From JBIOUF01 sp044866695 (GTDB lineage Bacteria > Actinomycetota > Actinomycetes > Propionibacteriales > Nocardioidaceae), in assembly GCA_044866695.1 (NCBI GenBank), contig JBIOUF010000016.1, positions 1 to 17,264 of the forward strand: a DNA stretch of 17,264 nt, in the 5' to 3' direction. Shown here piece by piece: positions 6,496 through 14,776 of the stretch; the stretch's first letter is position 1; each line of letters starts with the position of its first letter. The notes beneath the pieces were generated by a model. The model saw only the letters and a list, made by a program, of their open reading frames with translations. It made no database searches and had not been told where the DNA came from. A program made the position numbers and the translations under genes.

Positions 6496-8142
6496 CTACC
6501 CGGTGGCGCCGTGGGCCAGGCCGCCGCCCTCCCCGGCGAAGGTCCCCTCGGGGCCGGCCGGCTCGGGCAGGGTGAGCGGCCGGCCGGGCACCCTGCTGCC
6601 CGGCACCCCGTTGACCGGCTCGGTGGAGTACGCGAACGTCAGCATCGCGAAGGCGACCAGGTCGCTGTTGACGGCGAGCGCGTGCCGGTCGACGTTCTGC
6701 AGCGTGTCGCAGGCGAGGTGGTAGCAGGGGTCGTACTGCTCCCCGGCGGTGCCGCCCCAGATCGCCTCCTGCTGGTCGGTCTTGATGCCCTCCGCGCCGG
6801 TGAACAGTCCGCTGGAGGGGATGCCGGCCGCGATGAACGCGTCGTAGTCGCTGCGCCCGTTGAACTCCGTGTCGTCGTAGGGCTCGCCGACCCAGGTGTA
6901 GAACCGTTCGTAGAGGTCCTCGATCGCCTCCGAGCCGGGCGGGACGTCCACGGGTGCCTCGAACGTCGACTGGTCGGCGTCGTAGACCATGAAGATGTAG
7001 TTCGGCGAGCCGATCATGTCGTAGTTCATGTACAGCGCGATGCGGTCGCGCTGCGCCTGCGACAGTCCGGCGACGTAGTCGGCCGAGCCGACCAGGCCCA
7101 GCTCCTCACCGGCCCACCAGGCGAACCGCAGCGTGTTCGGCGGCTTGACGTTCGCCACCGCCTGGGCGGTCTCCAGGAGGGCCGCGGACCCCGAGCCGTC
7201 GTCGTTGATGCCGGGGCCCTCGGTCACGCTGTCGAGGTGGGCGCCGGCCATCACGACGTTGTCGCGGTTCCTCCCGGGCAGCTCGGCGAGGACGTTGTAG
7301 TCGGTCCGGGTCTCGGCAGGGAGCACCCGGACGTACGCCGTCGAGCCGTCCTCGGACAAGGCGACGCCGTCGGCGAAGCTGGCGCCCACGACCGGGATCC
7401 CGTGCGCGGCCGGACCGGGCGCACCCGGGATGGGCTCGTCGAGGCTGGTGGCGTCCGCGACGATCAGGCCCTCGCGCTCCGGGGTGTTGCCCTGGTTGAA
7501 GATGACGACCGCCTCGGCACCGGCCTGCTCGGCGTAGTAGGCCTTGGTTCCGAAGAAGCACGTGCCGCGCTGCACCAGCGCGATGTCGTTGTCGCCGCTC
7601 CAGTCGAAGCCGGCGAAGTCGGCGGGCTCGCAGCCGCTGGTCGAGACGGCGTCGGCGCCGGTGGCCAGGTTGACGTCGATGGCGTTGACGGTGCCCTCGA
7701 CCGTCCCCGAGCCGCTGCCGGTGAAGACGCCGGTCTCGTACTCGGCCTGGGTCGGCGTGAGCTGGCGCAGCACGGCGGGGAAGTTGAAGGTGACCTCGAC
7801 CGGGTCCAGGGTGACCCGGTAGCCGGCCTTCTTTAGCGTCCGGGACACGTAGCGGACGCTGTCGGCGTAGCCGTCGGTGCCGGCCGCGCGGGTGCCCGGG
7901 TAGACCGGGTCGGTGCTGTTGTCGGCGATCTTCTGGAAGGCCGCCTGGTGCTCGCGCACGCCCCGCAGCGTGACGCACTCCAGCAGCTTGTCGTAGGTGT
8001 TGTTGCTCCGGTTGTCACAGGACTGTCCGGGCGCCGCGGATGCGACCTGCCCGGGCAGCAGTGCGGTCGCGAGCGCCGCCGCGGCGCCGAGACCTGCCAC
8101 GCGTAGCGCGCCCTTGCGCGACGCCAGCCGATGAAGAGCCAC
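6496..8142 (-). CDS. Secreted M28 family aminopeptidase with PA domain
   Basis: This protein of about 548 residues has a signal peptide ending near residue 36 (GQVASA|AP). A protease-associated (PA) domain is inserted at about residues 150-280 (NDIALVQRGTCFFGTKAYYAEQAGAEAVVIFNQ). The M28 di-zinc catalytic domain follows: AHLDSV (His302), GINDDGSG (Asp314), the catalytic Glu pair in AGEELGLVGS (346-347), Asp375 in NYDMIG and His475 in CYHLAC. The Cys473/Cys478 pair flanking the last His recalls Streptomyces griseus aminopeptidase. All ligands appear present, so it should be an active extracellular aminopeptidase; substrate preference is unknown. A Pro/Gly-rich tail ends the protein. GTG 8142 is chosen because AGAGGGG lies 8 nt upstream and the signal peptide begins there. 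Confidence 0.92.
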   Translation of the reverse strand: MALHRLASRKGALRVAGLGAAAALATALLPGQVASAAPGQSCDNRSNNTYDKLLECVTLRGVREHQAAFQKIADNSTDPVYPGTRAAGTDGYADSVRYVSRTLKKAGYRVTLDPVEVTFNFPAVLRQLTPTQAEYETGVFTGSGSGTVEGTVNAIDVNLATGADAVSTSGCEPADFAGFDWSGDNDIALVQRGTCFFGTKAYYAEQAGAEAVVIFNQGNTPEREGLIVADATSLDEPIPGAPGPAAHGIPVVGASFADGVALSEDGSTAYVRVLPAETRTDYNVLAELPGRNRDNVVMAGAHLDSVTEGPGINDDGSGSAALLETAQAVANVKPPNTLRFAWWAGEELGLVGSADYVAGLSQAQRDRIALYMNYDMIGSPNYIFMVYDADQSTFEAPVDVPPGSEAIEDLYERFYTWVGEPYDDTEFNGRSDYDAFIAAGIPSSGLFTGAEGIKTDQQEAIWGGTAGEQYDPCYHLACDTLQNVDRHALAVNSDLVAFAMLTFAYSTEPVNGVPGSRVPGRPLTLPEPAGPEGTFAGEGGGLAHGATG

Positions 8143-8275
8143 TCTCGGTTCCCCTCTTCGTGGTCGGAGACCCCCTCGGGGCCTCCTCGAAGGCGTCACC
8201 GTAGAACATCGGTCCGGGACCCGCCAGGGTGCCCAGCGCTCGCTCGGGGCCTGCATAGACCAGCGGCCGGGGCGT

Positions 8276-8308
8276 GGAGCGGGGGCGGCCATCGGCCGCC
8301 CCCGCTCC
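8276..8308. terminator. Perfect 15-bp GC hairpin terminator
   Basis: GGAGCGGGGGCGGCC (8276-8290) and GGCCGCCCCCGCTCC (8294-8308) are exact reverse complements around a 3-nt ATC loop. It lies 18 nt downstream of the stop of the PD40 propeller gene (minus strand) and upstream of the aminopeptidase, so it should end the propeller transcript and insulate the next gene. No T-run follows on the minus strand. Confidence 0.85.
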
Positions 8309-8326
8309 CCTTTGCCCCTTGTCCGG

Positions 8327-9664
8327 TCAGGACGTGCGGGCGAAGACGTCCAGCGCCTGGTTGGTGTCCGCGGCCACCAGGTTGGCGGCGCCGGAGTGGA
8401 ACGCGGTCACCAGCCCGTTGGCCGCGAGGGCCGGGAAGCCGCTCGCGCCGTTCGCCGCCGCCGCGCCGGTGCCCACGCTGACCAGCGTGTTCTGCGCACC
8501 TGCCGGCGCGTCGACGTCGGTGAGGAAGACGTCGGTGACCGCACCGTTGCCGTCCCGGCCGACCAGGTCGGTCGCCGAGCTGGAGTAGGCGACCCGGTGT
8601 CCGTCGTCGCTGATCGACGGGGCCAGGCTGTCGCCGTTCGCGACCCCGCCGTTCGCGGCCCTGCTGACCAGGGTGGTCACCCGCGTGGCGACGCCGTGCC
8701 GGAAGACGTCGCGACGGGAGTTGGTGTCGCCGGCCACCAGGTTGCTCGCCCCGGACTGGAAGGCCACCGCCAGGCCGTTGGCGCTGATCACGGCGTCCCG
8801 GCTGCTGAGGTTGCCCCCCGCCCCGCCGCTGGACTGGCTGGCCCGCAGCTCGACCCTGGTCCGGGTGCCCACGAACACGTCGTCGGTGCCGTTGGTGTCC
8901 GGCTGTGCGACCAGGTTGGACGCCGAGGACTGGAACGCCACCTTGCCGCCGAACCGGGCGATCGACGGGTTCGAGCTGGCGTTGTTCGCCTGCGCGCCGG
9001 CCACGCTCACGCTGGCCCGGGTGGTGGTCTTGTTGACCCGGTCGTGGACGAAGACGTCCATGACCCCGTTGGTGTCCCCGGGCACCAGGTTGGAGGCGGT
9101 CGAGGCGAAGGCGACGTACCGGCCGTCCTCGCTGATCGCCGGCTGGGCGCTGGCCCCGTTGCCCTGGGCGCCCGTGCCGGCGACGCTGACCCGGGTCGTG
9201 GTCCCCGTGAAGCGGTCGTGCACGAAGACGTCCGACACCGCGTTGGTGTCCCCGGTGACCAGGTTGCTGGCCCGCGACTGGAACGCGACCAGCCGTCCGT
9301 CCCCGGAGATCGCCGGGTCGACCGAGCTGGCGTTGCCGGCGGTGCCGCCGGCCCGCTTGCTGACCAGGTCGGTGCGCCCCTGCACCTTGTCGCGGACGTA
9401 GATCTGGCCGGCGCCGGCCCCGCTCACCAGGTTGGTGGCCGAGGACGAGAACGCGATCACGGTGCCGTCGACGTTGACCGCCGGCGTCGCGCTGGCGCCG
9501 TTGGCCTGCCCGCCGGCGTTGGTGACGCTGACCCGGGAGGTGGACGGCGCGGCGTGCGCCGTCCCGGGCCAGCCGACGCCGGCGACGGCCTGGGCAGCCA
9601 CCAGGCCGACGATGGCCAGGCTTCGGTGGGATCTTCGGGCGCTCACCTTGTGGTTCCTGCTCAT
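8327..9664 (-). CDS. Secreted seven-bladed PD40/TolB-like beta-propeller
   Basis: This 445-residue protein has a signal peptide ending AHA|AP at about residue 38. The rest consists of seven repeats of about 58 residues with the pattern NGAS..P.IS.DGR.VAF.S.ASNLV.GDTN...DVFV.D, followed by a TTRVSV strand. This is the PD40 (WD40-like, TolB-type) repeat; the Asp/Asn-rich DTN turns may bind calcium (inference). The seventh repeat ends at DVFARTS without its last strand. The residues right after the signal peptide (TSRVSV) supply that strand, giving a closed ring. No catalytic domain is attached, so a binding or scaffold role outside the cell is the best guess. ATG 9664 has AAGGAG 7 nt upstream. 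It is followed by the hairpin at 8276-8308. Confidence 0.88.
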   Translation of the reverse strand: MSRNHKVSARRSHRSLAIVGLVAAQAVAGVGWPGTAHAAPSTSRVSVTNAGGQANGASATPAVNVDGTVIAFSSSATNLVSGAGAGQIYVRDKVQGRTDLVSKRAGGTAGNASSVDPAISGDGRLVAFQSRASNLVTGDTNAVSDVFVHDRFTGTTTRVSVAGTGAQGNGASAQPAISEDGRYVAFASTASNLVPGDTNGVMDVFVHDRVNKTTTRASVSVAGAQANNASSNPSIARFGGKVAFQSSASNLVAQPDTNGTDDVFVGTRTRVELRASQSSGGAGGNLSSRDAVISANGLAVAFQSGASNLVAGDTNSRRDVFRHGVATRVTTLVSRAANGGVANGDSLAPSISDDGHRVAYSSSATDLVGRDGNGAVTDVFLTDVDAPAGAQNTLVSVGTGAAAANGASGFPALAANGLVTAFHSGAANLVAADTNQALDVFARTS

Positions 9665-9689
9665 GGCAGTGCTCCTTCGTAGTAGACGC

Positions 9690-9709
9690 GGGGACCCGGG
9701 CGGGTCCCC
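9690..9709 (-). other. Hairpin upstream of propeller ribosome site
   Basis: GGGGACCC (9690-9697) pairs with GGGTCCCC (9702-9709) around a 4-nt loop. It lies about 25 nt before the ATG of the PD40 propeller gene, just before the AAGGAG ribosome site. It may be a leader structure of that mRNA or part of the end of the ATPase transcript. I cannot decide which. Confidence 0.4.
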
Positions 9710-9752
9710 TGATGTGGTGACACGTCCAAGGCGTGAGACCGCGCCTTACCTG

Positions 9753-9769
9753 GTGAGGCCCGGCCTCAC
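9753..9769 (-). terminator. 17-bp palindrome right after ATPase stop
   Basis: GTGAGGCC-C-GGCCTCAC is an exact palindrome with one central base, starting 2 nt beyond the ATPase stop. As RNA it folds to a 7-bp stem with a 3-nt loop. It could be a short terminator, or a dimeric protein site in the promoter region of the propeller gene downstream. Confidence 0.4.
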
Positions 9770-9770
9770 G

Positions 9771-12620
9771 TCAGCGGCTGACCCGCCAGATGGTCGGGTG
9801 TTCCGGCCGGTAGCTGCAGAACCGGCCGGTGTGGACGCTGCGGGCCAGGTGTGCCCCGGCCGCCGGATCGGCCTGGTCGACCTTGGCGATCGCGGACCGG
9901 ATCCGCGCGGTGACCGCCGAGCGGGCCTTCTCCGCGGGGTCCCCGGCACGTCGCGGGCCGCGCATGCCGTAGGCGCCGGCGAGCTCGCGGGTCAGGAAGT
10001 CCAGCTCCGCGCTCACCCGCGCGCCGCGGTCGACGTCGCCGTCCCGGTCCGCGTCGTCCAGCTCGGCCTGCAGCTCTCGGATCCTGGCCGTGTAGGCGGC
10101 GCGGGCCTGGGCGTCGATGCGGTCGCCGAGGTCACCGGGCGGCTGCAGGTCGCCCGTGCCGGTCGCCGCCTGGCGCGGCGCGCCGTGGGGAGCGGCGCCC
10201 GTCATGGTCGCCAGGTCGAGCGCGGCCACCTCCCGGCCGGGGTGGGCCAGCAGGACCGCGAGGTCGCGCATGCCCTTGCTGTCGGGCACGTGGACGGTCG
10301 TGCCGGCGAAGCTGACCTGCCACAGCCCGCCGGTACGGCGCAGCTCCGCGGACTGCTCCCGGGTCTGCCCCCGTTGCGCCGGAACGCGTGCCGACCGGCC
10401 CTGGTCGGCGGCGTCGGCTACGTCGGCGGCCGCGCCCGTGCTCAGCAGCTGCCACTCCCGCCGGGCCATCCGCAGCATCTCCTCGGGGCGGAGCGCCGCG
10501 GCGGCCGCCGTCACCTCGGGGGACATGGCCTCCGCAGCCAGCCGTGCGGCGACCTCGTCGAAGCCCGGCGCGTGCACCTTCGCAACGACGGCGCCACTGC
10601 TGCGGACGGCCACCAGCAAGGTGGCGGCCTCCCGGACCCGGCCGGCCCCGACCAGCAGCGGCAGCCCCGCGGCGACGGTGGTGGCCCGCTCGGTGAGGAA
10701 GCCGTCGCGGACGAAGCGGTCCAGCGCGTCGACGAACCCTGCCGCGGCGGCGGCGACGTCGCCCTCCCGGGCGGCGAGGGCGGCCAGGCCGCGCCGCGCC
10801 GCGTCGTCGGCGTAGGTGTACCCGACCGCCTCGGCCTGCGCGCGCGCGTCCTCCAGTCGTCGCCGCGCCTCGGCCGGGTGAGCGCGCACCATCAGCAGGC
10901 CGAGCAGCAGGGCCGCCTCGGCGCCGACGTACCGGTTCTCCTGGCTGGCCAGCGTGAGGGCCCGCTCGGCGGCCCGCAGCGCCTCGCCGGGACGGTCGGC
11001 CTGGGCGAGCAGCTCGGTGCGCAGGTTCATCAGGTCGCACCGGAACGGCTGGAAGCCGGCATCGGCGGCCGCGGCGTCCGCCCGGTCCAGGCGAGCCAGC
11101 GCGCCCGGTGCGTCGTCGTCGGCGGCGGCGGCGATCAGCGCCAAGGCAGCCTCGGCCAGCGCGACGCCGACCGGGGAGGACCCGCCGTCGACGGCGGCCT
11201 GCGCGCGGGCCCGAGCCGCGGGCAGGTCCTCGAGGACGAACAGCGCGCCGGCGGCGCTGGCCGCGACCTCCGACCACAGCGGATGCCCGGGGTCCGGCCA
11301 CCTGGCGAGCGCGGCGCCGCTCAGCTCGGCGACCTCCGGGGCGTTGTGCAGCATGCCCAGGTAGCAGGTCGGCGCCAGGAGTGCGAAGCTGCGGTCGGGA
11401 CCGTCGTCGTGGCCGAGGGTCCACCGCACCGCGGCGCGGACGTTGTCGAGCTCGCGCGCCAGCCTGGGCAGCGTGTCGTCCCAGCTGCGCAGCGCGCTGT
11501 CGCGGATGTCCCGGGTGACGGCGGCGTAGTGGTCGGCGTGCCGGTCGTGGGCCGGGCCGAGCCGGCCCGACTCCTCGAGCCGCTCCGCGCCGTAGGCCCG
11601 CAGGGTCTCCAGCATCCCGTACCGCATCCGCCCCTCGACGCCGGTCGCGGTCACCAGCGACTTGGCCACCAGCCCGTCGAGCAGGTCGATCACGTCGGCC
11701 TCGTCGATGCCGAGGGTCGCCCCGGCCGCGACGACGGCGTCCAGGTCGAACCCGCCGGGGTACACCGACATCGTGGTCAGCAGGTCGCGCTCGGCGGGCT
11801 CCAGCAGGTCGTAGGACCAGTCGACGACCGCCCGGAGGCTGCGGTGCCGGTCCGGCGCACGGCGCCGTGGGGTGCGCAGCAGCCGGAACCGCGCGGTCAG
11901 CCGGTCGGCGACCTCGCGCACCCCCATCACCGGCACCCGCGCCGCCGCGATCTCCAGCGCGAGCGGGACCCCGTCCAGCGCGCGGCAGATCCGGACCACG
12001 TCGGGCAGGGTGTGGTCGTCGAGTGAGAACGCGTCGTCGGCGGCCTGGGCGCGCTCGGCGAAGAGCACCACCGACGGGCTGGCGGCGGCGGCCGGGTCGT
12101 CCACGGAGACCGGCACCGCCAGCGGTCGGAGCGCGAAGACCTTCTCCGCCGCAAGCCGCAGCGGCTCGCGGCTGGTCGCCAGGACCTGCACGCCGGGGCC
12201 GGCGCTCAGCAGCTCCTCGGCGAGGTCGGCCGCCGCGTCCAGGACGTGCTCGCAGCTGTCCAGCACGACCAGCAGCGGCGCCTCCTCGGTCCGGGCCGGT
12301 AGCACCTCGCCGATCGACGCGCCGGGCCGCGGCTGCACCTTCAGCCGCGAGGTCACCGCATGCCGTACGGCGTCGGCCGACTCCACCTCCGCCAGCTCGC
12401 TGACCACCACCGTGGTGGCTGGGTCGACCGGCTCGACCGCGGCCAGGGCCAGGCTGGTCTTCCCGACGCCGCCCATCCCGGTGACCGTCACCAGGCGGTG
12501 CCGACGCAGGTGCCCGCGGACGCTGGCCAGCGCCTCGTCGCGCCCGACCAGCCGGCGGGTCACGCCGAACGACGAGCCGGCAGCCCGGCGATGCAGCCCC
12601 GCCGGGCCCTGTTTGCCCAC
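9771..12620 (-). CDS. AfsR-like NB-ARC/TPR ATPase without a DNA-binding domain
   Basis: This protein of about 949 residues begins almost directly with a STAND-type NTPase. Walker A is GMGGVGKT (residues 48-55) and Walker B is LLVVLDSCEH (116-125). Next come TSREPL (149-154), GVPLALE (217-223) and the AfsR-type HRSLRAVVDWSYDLL segment. A long Ala-rich helical TPR-like region (about 370-750) follows. The last 190 residues hold a module LWQVSFAGT...DSKGMRDLAVLLAHPGRE plus a coiled segment and TGRFCSYRPE, which I recognise at the end of several actinobacterial AAA/adenylate-cyclase-type regulators. No SARP, LuxR or cyclase domain is visible. The start is uncertain: GTG 12620 follows GAGGGA at very short spacing, while GTG 12764 and GTG 12563 are alternatives. 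It is probably a signalling ATPase; partner and ligand are unknown. Confidence 0.82.
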   Translation of the reverse strand: MGKQGPAGLHRRAAGSSFGVTRRLVGRDEALASVRGHLRRHRLVTVTGMGGVGKTSLALAAVEPVDPATTVVVSELAEVESADAVRHAVTSRLKVQPRPGASIGEVLPARTEEAPLLVVLDSCEHVLDAAADLAEELLSAGPGVQVLATSREPLRLAAEKVFALRPLAVPVSVDDPAAAASPSVVLFAERAQAADDAFSLDDHTLPDVVRICRALDGVPLALEIAAARVPVMGVREVADRLTARFRLLRTPRRRAPDRHRSLRAVVDWSYDLLEPAERDLLTTMSVYPGGFDLDAVVAAGATLGIDEADVIDLLDGLVAKSLVTATGVEGRMRYGMLETLRAYGAERLEESGRLGPAHDRHADHYAAVTRDIRDSALRSWDDTLPRLARELDNVRAAVRWTLGHDDGPDRSFALLAPTCYLGMLHNAPEVAELSGAALARWPDPGHPLWSEVAASAAGALFVLEDLPAARARAQAAVDGGSSPVGVALAEAALALIAAAADDDAPGALARLDRADAAAADAGFQPFRCDLMNLRTELLAQADRPGEALRAAERALTLASQENRYVGAEAALLLGLLMVRAHPAEARRRLEDARAQAEAVGYTYADDAARRGLAALAAREGDVAAAAAGFVDALDRFVRDGFLTERATTVAAGLPLLVGAGRVREAATLLVAVRSSGAVVAKVHAPGFDEVAARLAAEAMSPEVTAAAAALRPEEMLRMARREWQLLSTGAAADVADAADQGRSARVPAQRGQTREQSAELRRTGGLWQVSFAGTTVHVPDSKGMRDLAVLLAHPGREVAALDLATMTGAAPHGAPRQAATGTGDLQPPGDLGDRIDAQARAAYTARIRELQAELDDADRDGDVDRGARVSAELDFLTRELAGAYGMRGPRRAGDPAEKARSAVTARIRSAIAKVDQADPAAGAHLARSVHTGRFCSYRPEHPTIWRVSR

Positions 12621-12682
12621 TCCCTCAGTGTGGCCAGCCCCCCCACCACGACACCACCCCCGGGCGCCCGCCGTGGGCCTGC

Positions 12683-12766
12683 TTGTGGCCGATGCCGGCA
12701 CGAAGGCCGGCTTGTGGCCCCAGACGACAGCGACACGCCGGGCGGACATGTCGCCATCGGCCACAA
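12683..12766. repeat. TTGTGGCC repeats upstream of the ATPase gene
   Basis: TTGTGGCCGATG at 12683-12694 is exactly inverted at 12755-12766 (CATCGGCCACAA). A third TTGTGGCC copy lies at 12712-12719 in the direct orientation. All fall in the 167-nt gap between the SDR gene and the chosen ATPase start. This favours a regulatory role for the stretch and so a downstream start. If translation began at 12764 these bases would be coding. Confidence 0.5.
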
Positions 12767-12787
12767 CTCGGCTGACCCGGGGCGGTC

Positions 12788-13630
12788 TCAGGGGCGGGCG
12801 CGGGTGGCCGCCAGGTCGCCGTACCAGTAGGACGCGGTGACGCCGCCGTCCATGAGGATGTCGCTGCCGGTGATGAAGCCCCCGTCCGGTCCCATCAGCA
12901 GTGCGCCGACGGTGCCCACCTCGTCGGGAGTGCCGGCGCGCCCGGCGGGGGACCCCTGGATCATCTGCCGATAGCCGGCGCCCCGGGGGCCGCTCAGCTC
13001 GTCGTTGGCCAGCGGGGTCATGACGATGCCCGGGCTGATGGTGTTGACCCTGGCGCCGCGCCCGGCCCAGCGGGTGGCCGCCTCGGCCATGACCCGAAGC
13101 GCGTTGCCGCGCTTGGACAGCTGGTAGGCGTGCAGCGGGTCGATGACCCGGTCGGGCTGCAGCATCGGCAGGGCCAGCAACGCGTCCGCCGGTGTCGTGG
13201 CCAGCGCCTCGTCCTCCTGCGGGGTGAGCGCGGGGAGGCGGTGCCCGGACTGGGAGGCGATCACCACCCCGGCGCCTCCGGGGGAGATCACCTCGCCGAC
13301 CTCCTCCAGCACCACCGCGGTGCCGTACAGGTCGACCGACAGGATCGTCTGCGGCGAGGCCTGGCTCGGGGAGACGCCGGCGGCATGGATGAGACCGGTG
13401 ACGTCCCCGAGCGTGGTGGCGGCCTCGACCAGCGCGTGCACGGCCTCGCGCGAGGACACGTCGACGGTCGCGGTGTGCACCTCGAACCCGGCGTCGCCGA
13501 GGACCTCGGCGGCGGCGTCGGCGTTGTCCTGACGCAGGTCGGCCAGCAGGACCTGCTTCCCCGCGCTCACCCGCCGCGCGATCGCCTGGCCGATCGAGCC
13601 CGCTCCGATGACGACGACGACGTCACTCAT
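12788..13630 (-). CDS. SDR-family NAD(P)-dependent oxidoreductase
   Basis: This 280-residue short-chain dehydrogenase/reductase has a cofactor loop GAGSIGQA (residues 9-16), Asp31 at the end of the second strand (suggesting NAD over NADP), HAAG (82-85), active-site Ser in ASQSGH (125-130) and catalytic Tyr169/Lys173 in YQLSK. SPGIVMTPL (199-207) and the C-terminal DGG (261-263) are also present. The GAGSIG loop departs from the classical TGxxxGxG. An insertion (about 133-166) before the catalytic Tyr is longer than usual. ATG 13630 is preferred over 13642 because GAGGG lies 6 nt upstream. It follows the Zn-alcohol dehydrogenase by 33 nt, so the two are likely one operon and may take successive oxidation steps on one substrate (inference). 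Confidence 0.9.
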   Translation of the reverse strand: MSDVVVVIGAGSIGQAIARRVSAGKQVLLADLRQDNADAAAEVLGDAGFEVHTATVDVSSREAVHALVEAATTLGDVTGLIHAAGVSPSQASPQTILSVDLYGTAVVLEEVGEVISPGGAGVVIASQSGHRLPALTPQEDEALATTPADALLALPMLQPDRVIDPLHAYQLSKRGNALRVMAEAATRWAGRGARVNTISPGIVMTPLANDELSGPRGAGYRQMIQGSPAGRAGTPDEVGTVGALLMGPDGGFITGSDILMDGGVTASYWYGDLAATRARP

Positions 13631-13663
13631 GCCCACCCTCATGACGACCGGCCCTCCTCGCTC

Positions 13664-14680
13664 TCACGGCAGCAGCATGCTCTTGATCGACCGGCGCTGG
13701 TCCATCGCGTCATACCCCTCGGCGACCTCGCTCAGCGGGAGGGTGAGGTCGAACACCCTGCCGGGGGCCATGCCCCGGGAGAGCACCCGGTCGAGGAGGT
13801 CCTCGAGGTAGGCGCGGACCGGGGCCGGTCCGCCCCGCAGCCCCACGTTGCGCCAGAACATGTGCCGTTGGGGCAGCTCGGTCACGTGCGGGACGCCGAC
13901 CCAGCCGACCATCCCGCCCGGGCGGGCCGAGCGCAGCGCCTGGACGACGGAGTCCTGCGTGCCGACGCACTCCAGGACGGCGTCGGCGCCGATGCCGTCG
14001 GTCAGCTCCAGGACCCGCTCGACGCCTTGGTCGCCGCGTTCGGCGACCACGTCGGTGGCGCCGAACCCCGCCGCGAGCCGCTGGCGGTCCTGGTGACGGC
14101 TCATCGCGACGATCCGCTCCGCGCCCAGCTGCGCGGCGGCGAGCACCCCGCACAGGCCCACCGCGCCGTCACCGACGACGACCACCGTCGACCCGGCCGC
14201 CACACCGGCCGAGACCGCCGCGTGCCAGCCCGTGCACATCACGTCGGAGAGCGCCAGCAGGTCCGCGAGCAGCGCGTCGTCGGGCCGGTCCGGGACGACC
14301 ACCAGGGTGCCGTCGGCGTTCGGGACCCGGATCAGCTCGGCCTGACAGCCGTCGTAGCCGGTGCCGTTCAGGCAGCCGCTGTGCATCCCGGCCCGGCAGG
14401 CCGGACAGGTGTTGTCGCTGGTGAGGAAGCCGCCGACGACGTACTGGCCCGTCCTGACGGTGGTGACGTCGTCGCCGACCTCCTCGACGACGCCGACGTA
14501 CTCGTGCCCGATCGGCGTCGGCAGGGTCACCTGCTGCACGCCGCGGTAGCGCCACAGGTCCGACCCACAGACGCAGGCCGCGACGGTGCGAACGACGACG
14601 TCAGTCGGTTCGACGACCACCGGGTCGGGGCGCTCCTCGAAGCGGACGTCCTTGGTGCCGTGGATGACAGCTCCGTGCAT
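13664..14680 (-). CDS. Zinc-dependent alcohol dehydrogenase (MDR superfamily)
   Basis: This 338-residue medium-chain dehydrogenase has catalytic-zinc ligands Cys38 (CGSD) and His59-Glu60 (GHE). The Rossmann loop is GDGAVG (170-175), and a C-terminal substrate lobe is present. The structural-zinc lobe reads SDNTCPAC...C: Cys92, Cys95 and Cys103 are present, while the place of the usual first Cys is taken by Ser/Asp (Asp89). This variant occurs in a known actinobacterial subgroup, so the site may be a CysCysCysAsp type. Substrate unknown. ATG 14680 has a strong AGGAGG about 5 nt upstream, better than the upstream in-frame ATG. It is first in an operon with the SDR gene, and both are cytosolic. 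Confidence 0.92.
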   Translation of the reverse strand: MHGAVIHGTKDVRFEERPDPVVVEPTDVVVRTVAACVCGSDLWRYRGVQQVTLPTPIGHEYVGVVEEVGDDVTTVRTGQYVVGGFLTSDNTCPACRAGMHSGCLNGTGYDGCQAELIRVPNADGTLVVVPDRPDDALLADLLALSDVMCTGWHAAVSAGVAAGSTVVVVGDGAVGLCGVLAAAQLGAERIVAMSRHQDRQRLAAGFGATDVVAERGDQGVERVLELTDGIGADAVLECVGTQDSVVQALRSARPGGMVGWVGVPHVTELPQRHMFWRNVGLRGGPAPVRAYLEDLLDRVLSRGMAPGRVFDLTLPLSEVAEGYDAMDQRRSIKSMLLP

Positions 14681-14776
14681 GTCGCCTCCTGTCGTGGCAG
14701 TGCCGACGCTACTCATCCCCGGGGCGGCAGACCCGCGTGCGTGCCGGCTCCCCGTGGTGGTAGTGGCGCTGGTGCG

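Noticed and set aside
5416..7836. An 806-codon plus-strand open frame
   Set aside because: It overlaps the secreted propeller in another frame and lies antisense to the M28 peptidase. It has no domain pattern of its own.
9432..12026. An 864-codon plus-strand open frame opposite the ATPase
   Set aside because: The minus strand carries Walker A/B and other NB-ARC motifs. The plus frame is compositional shadow.
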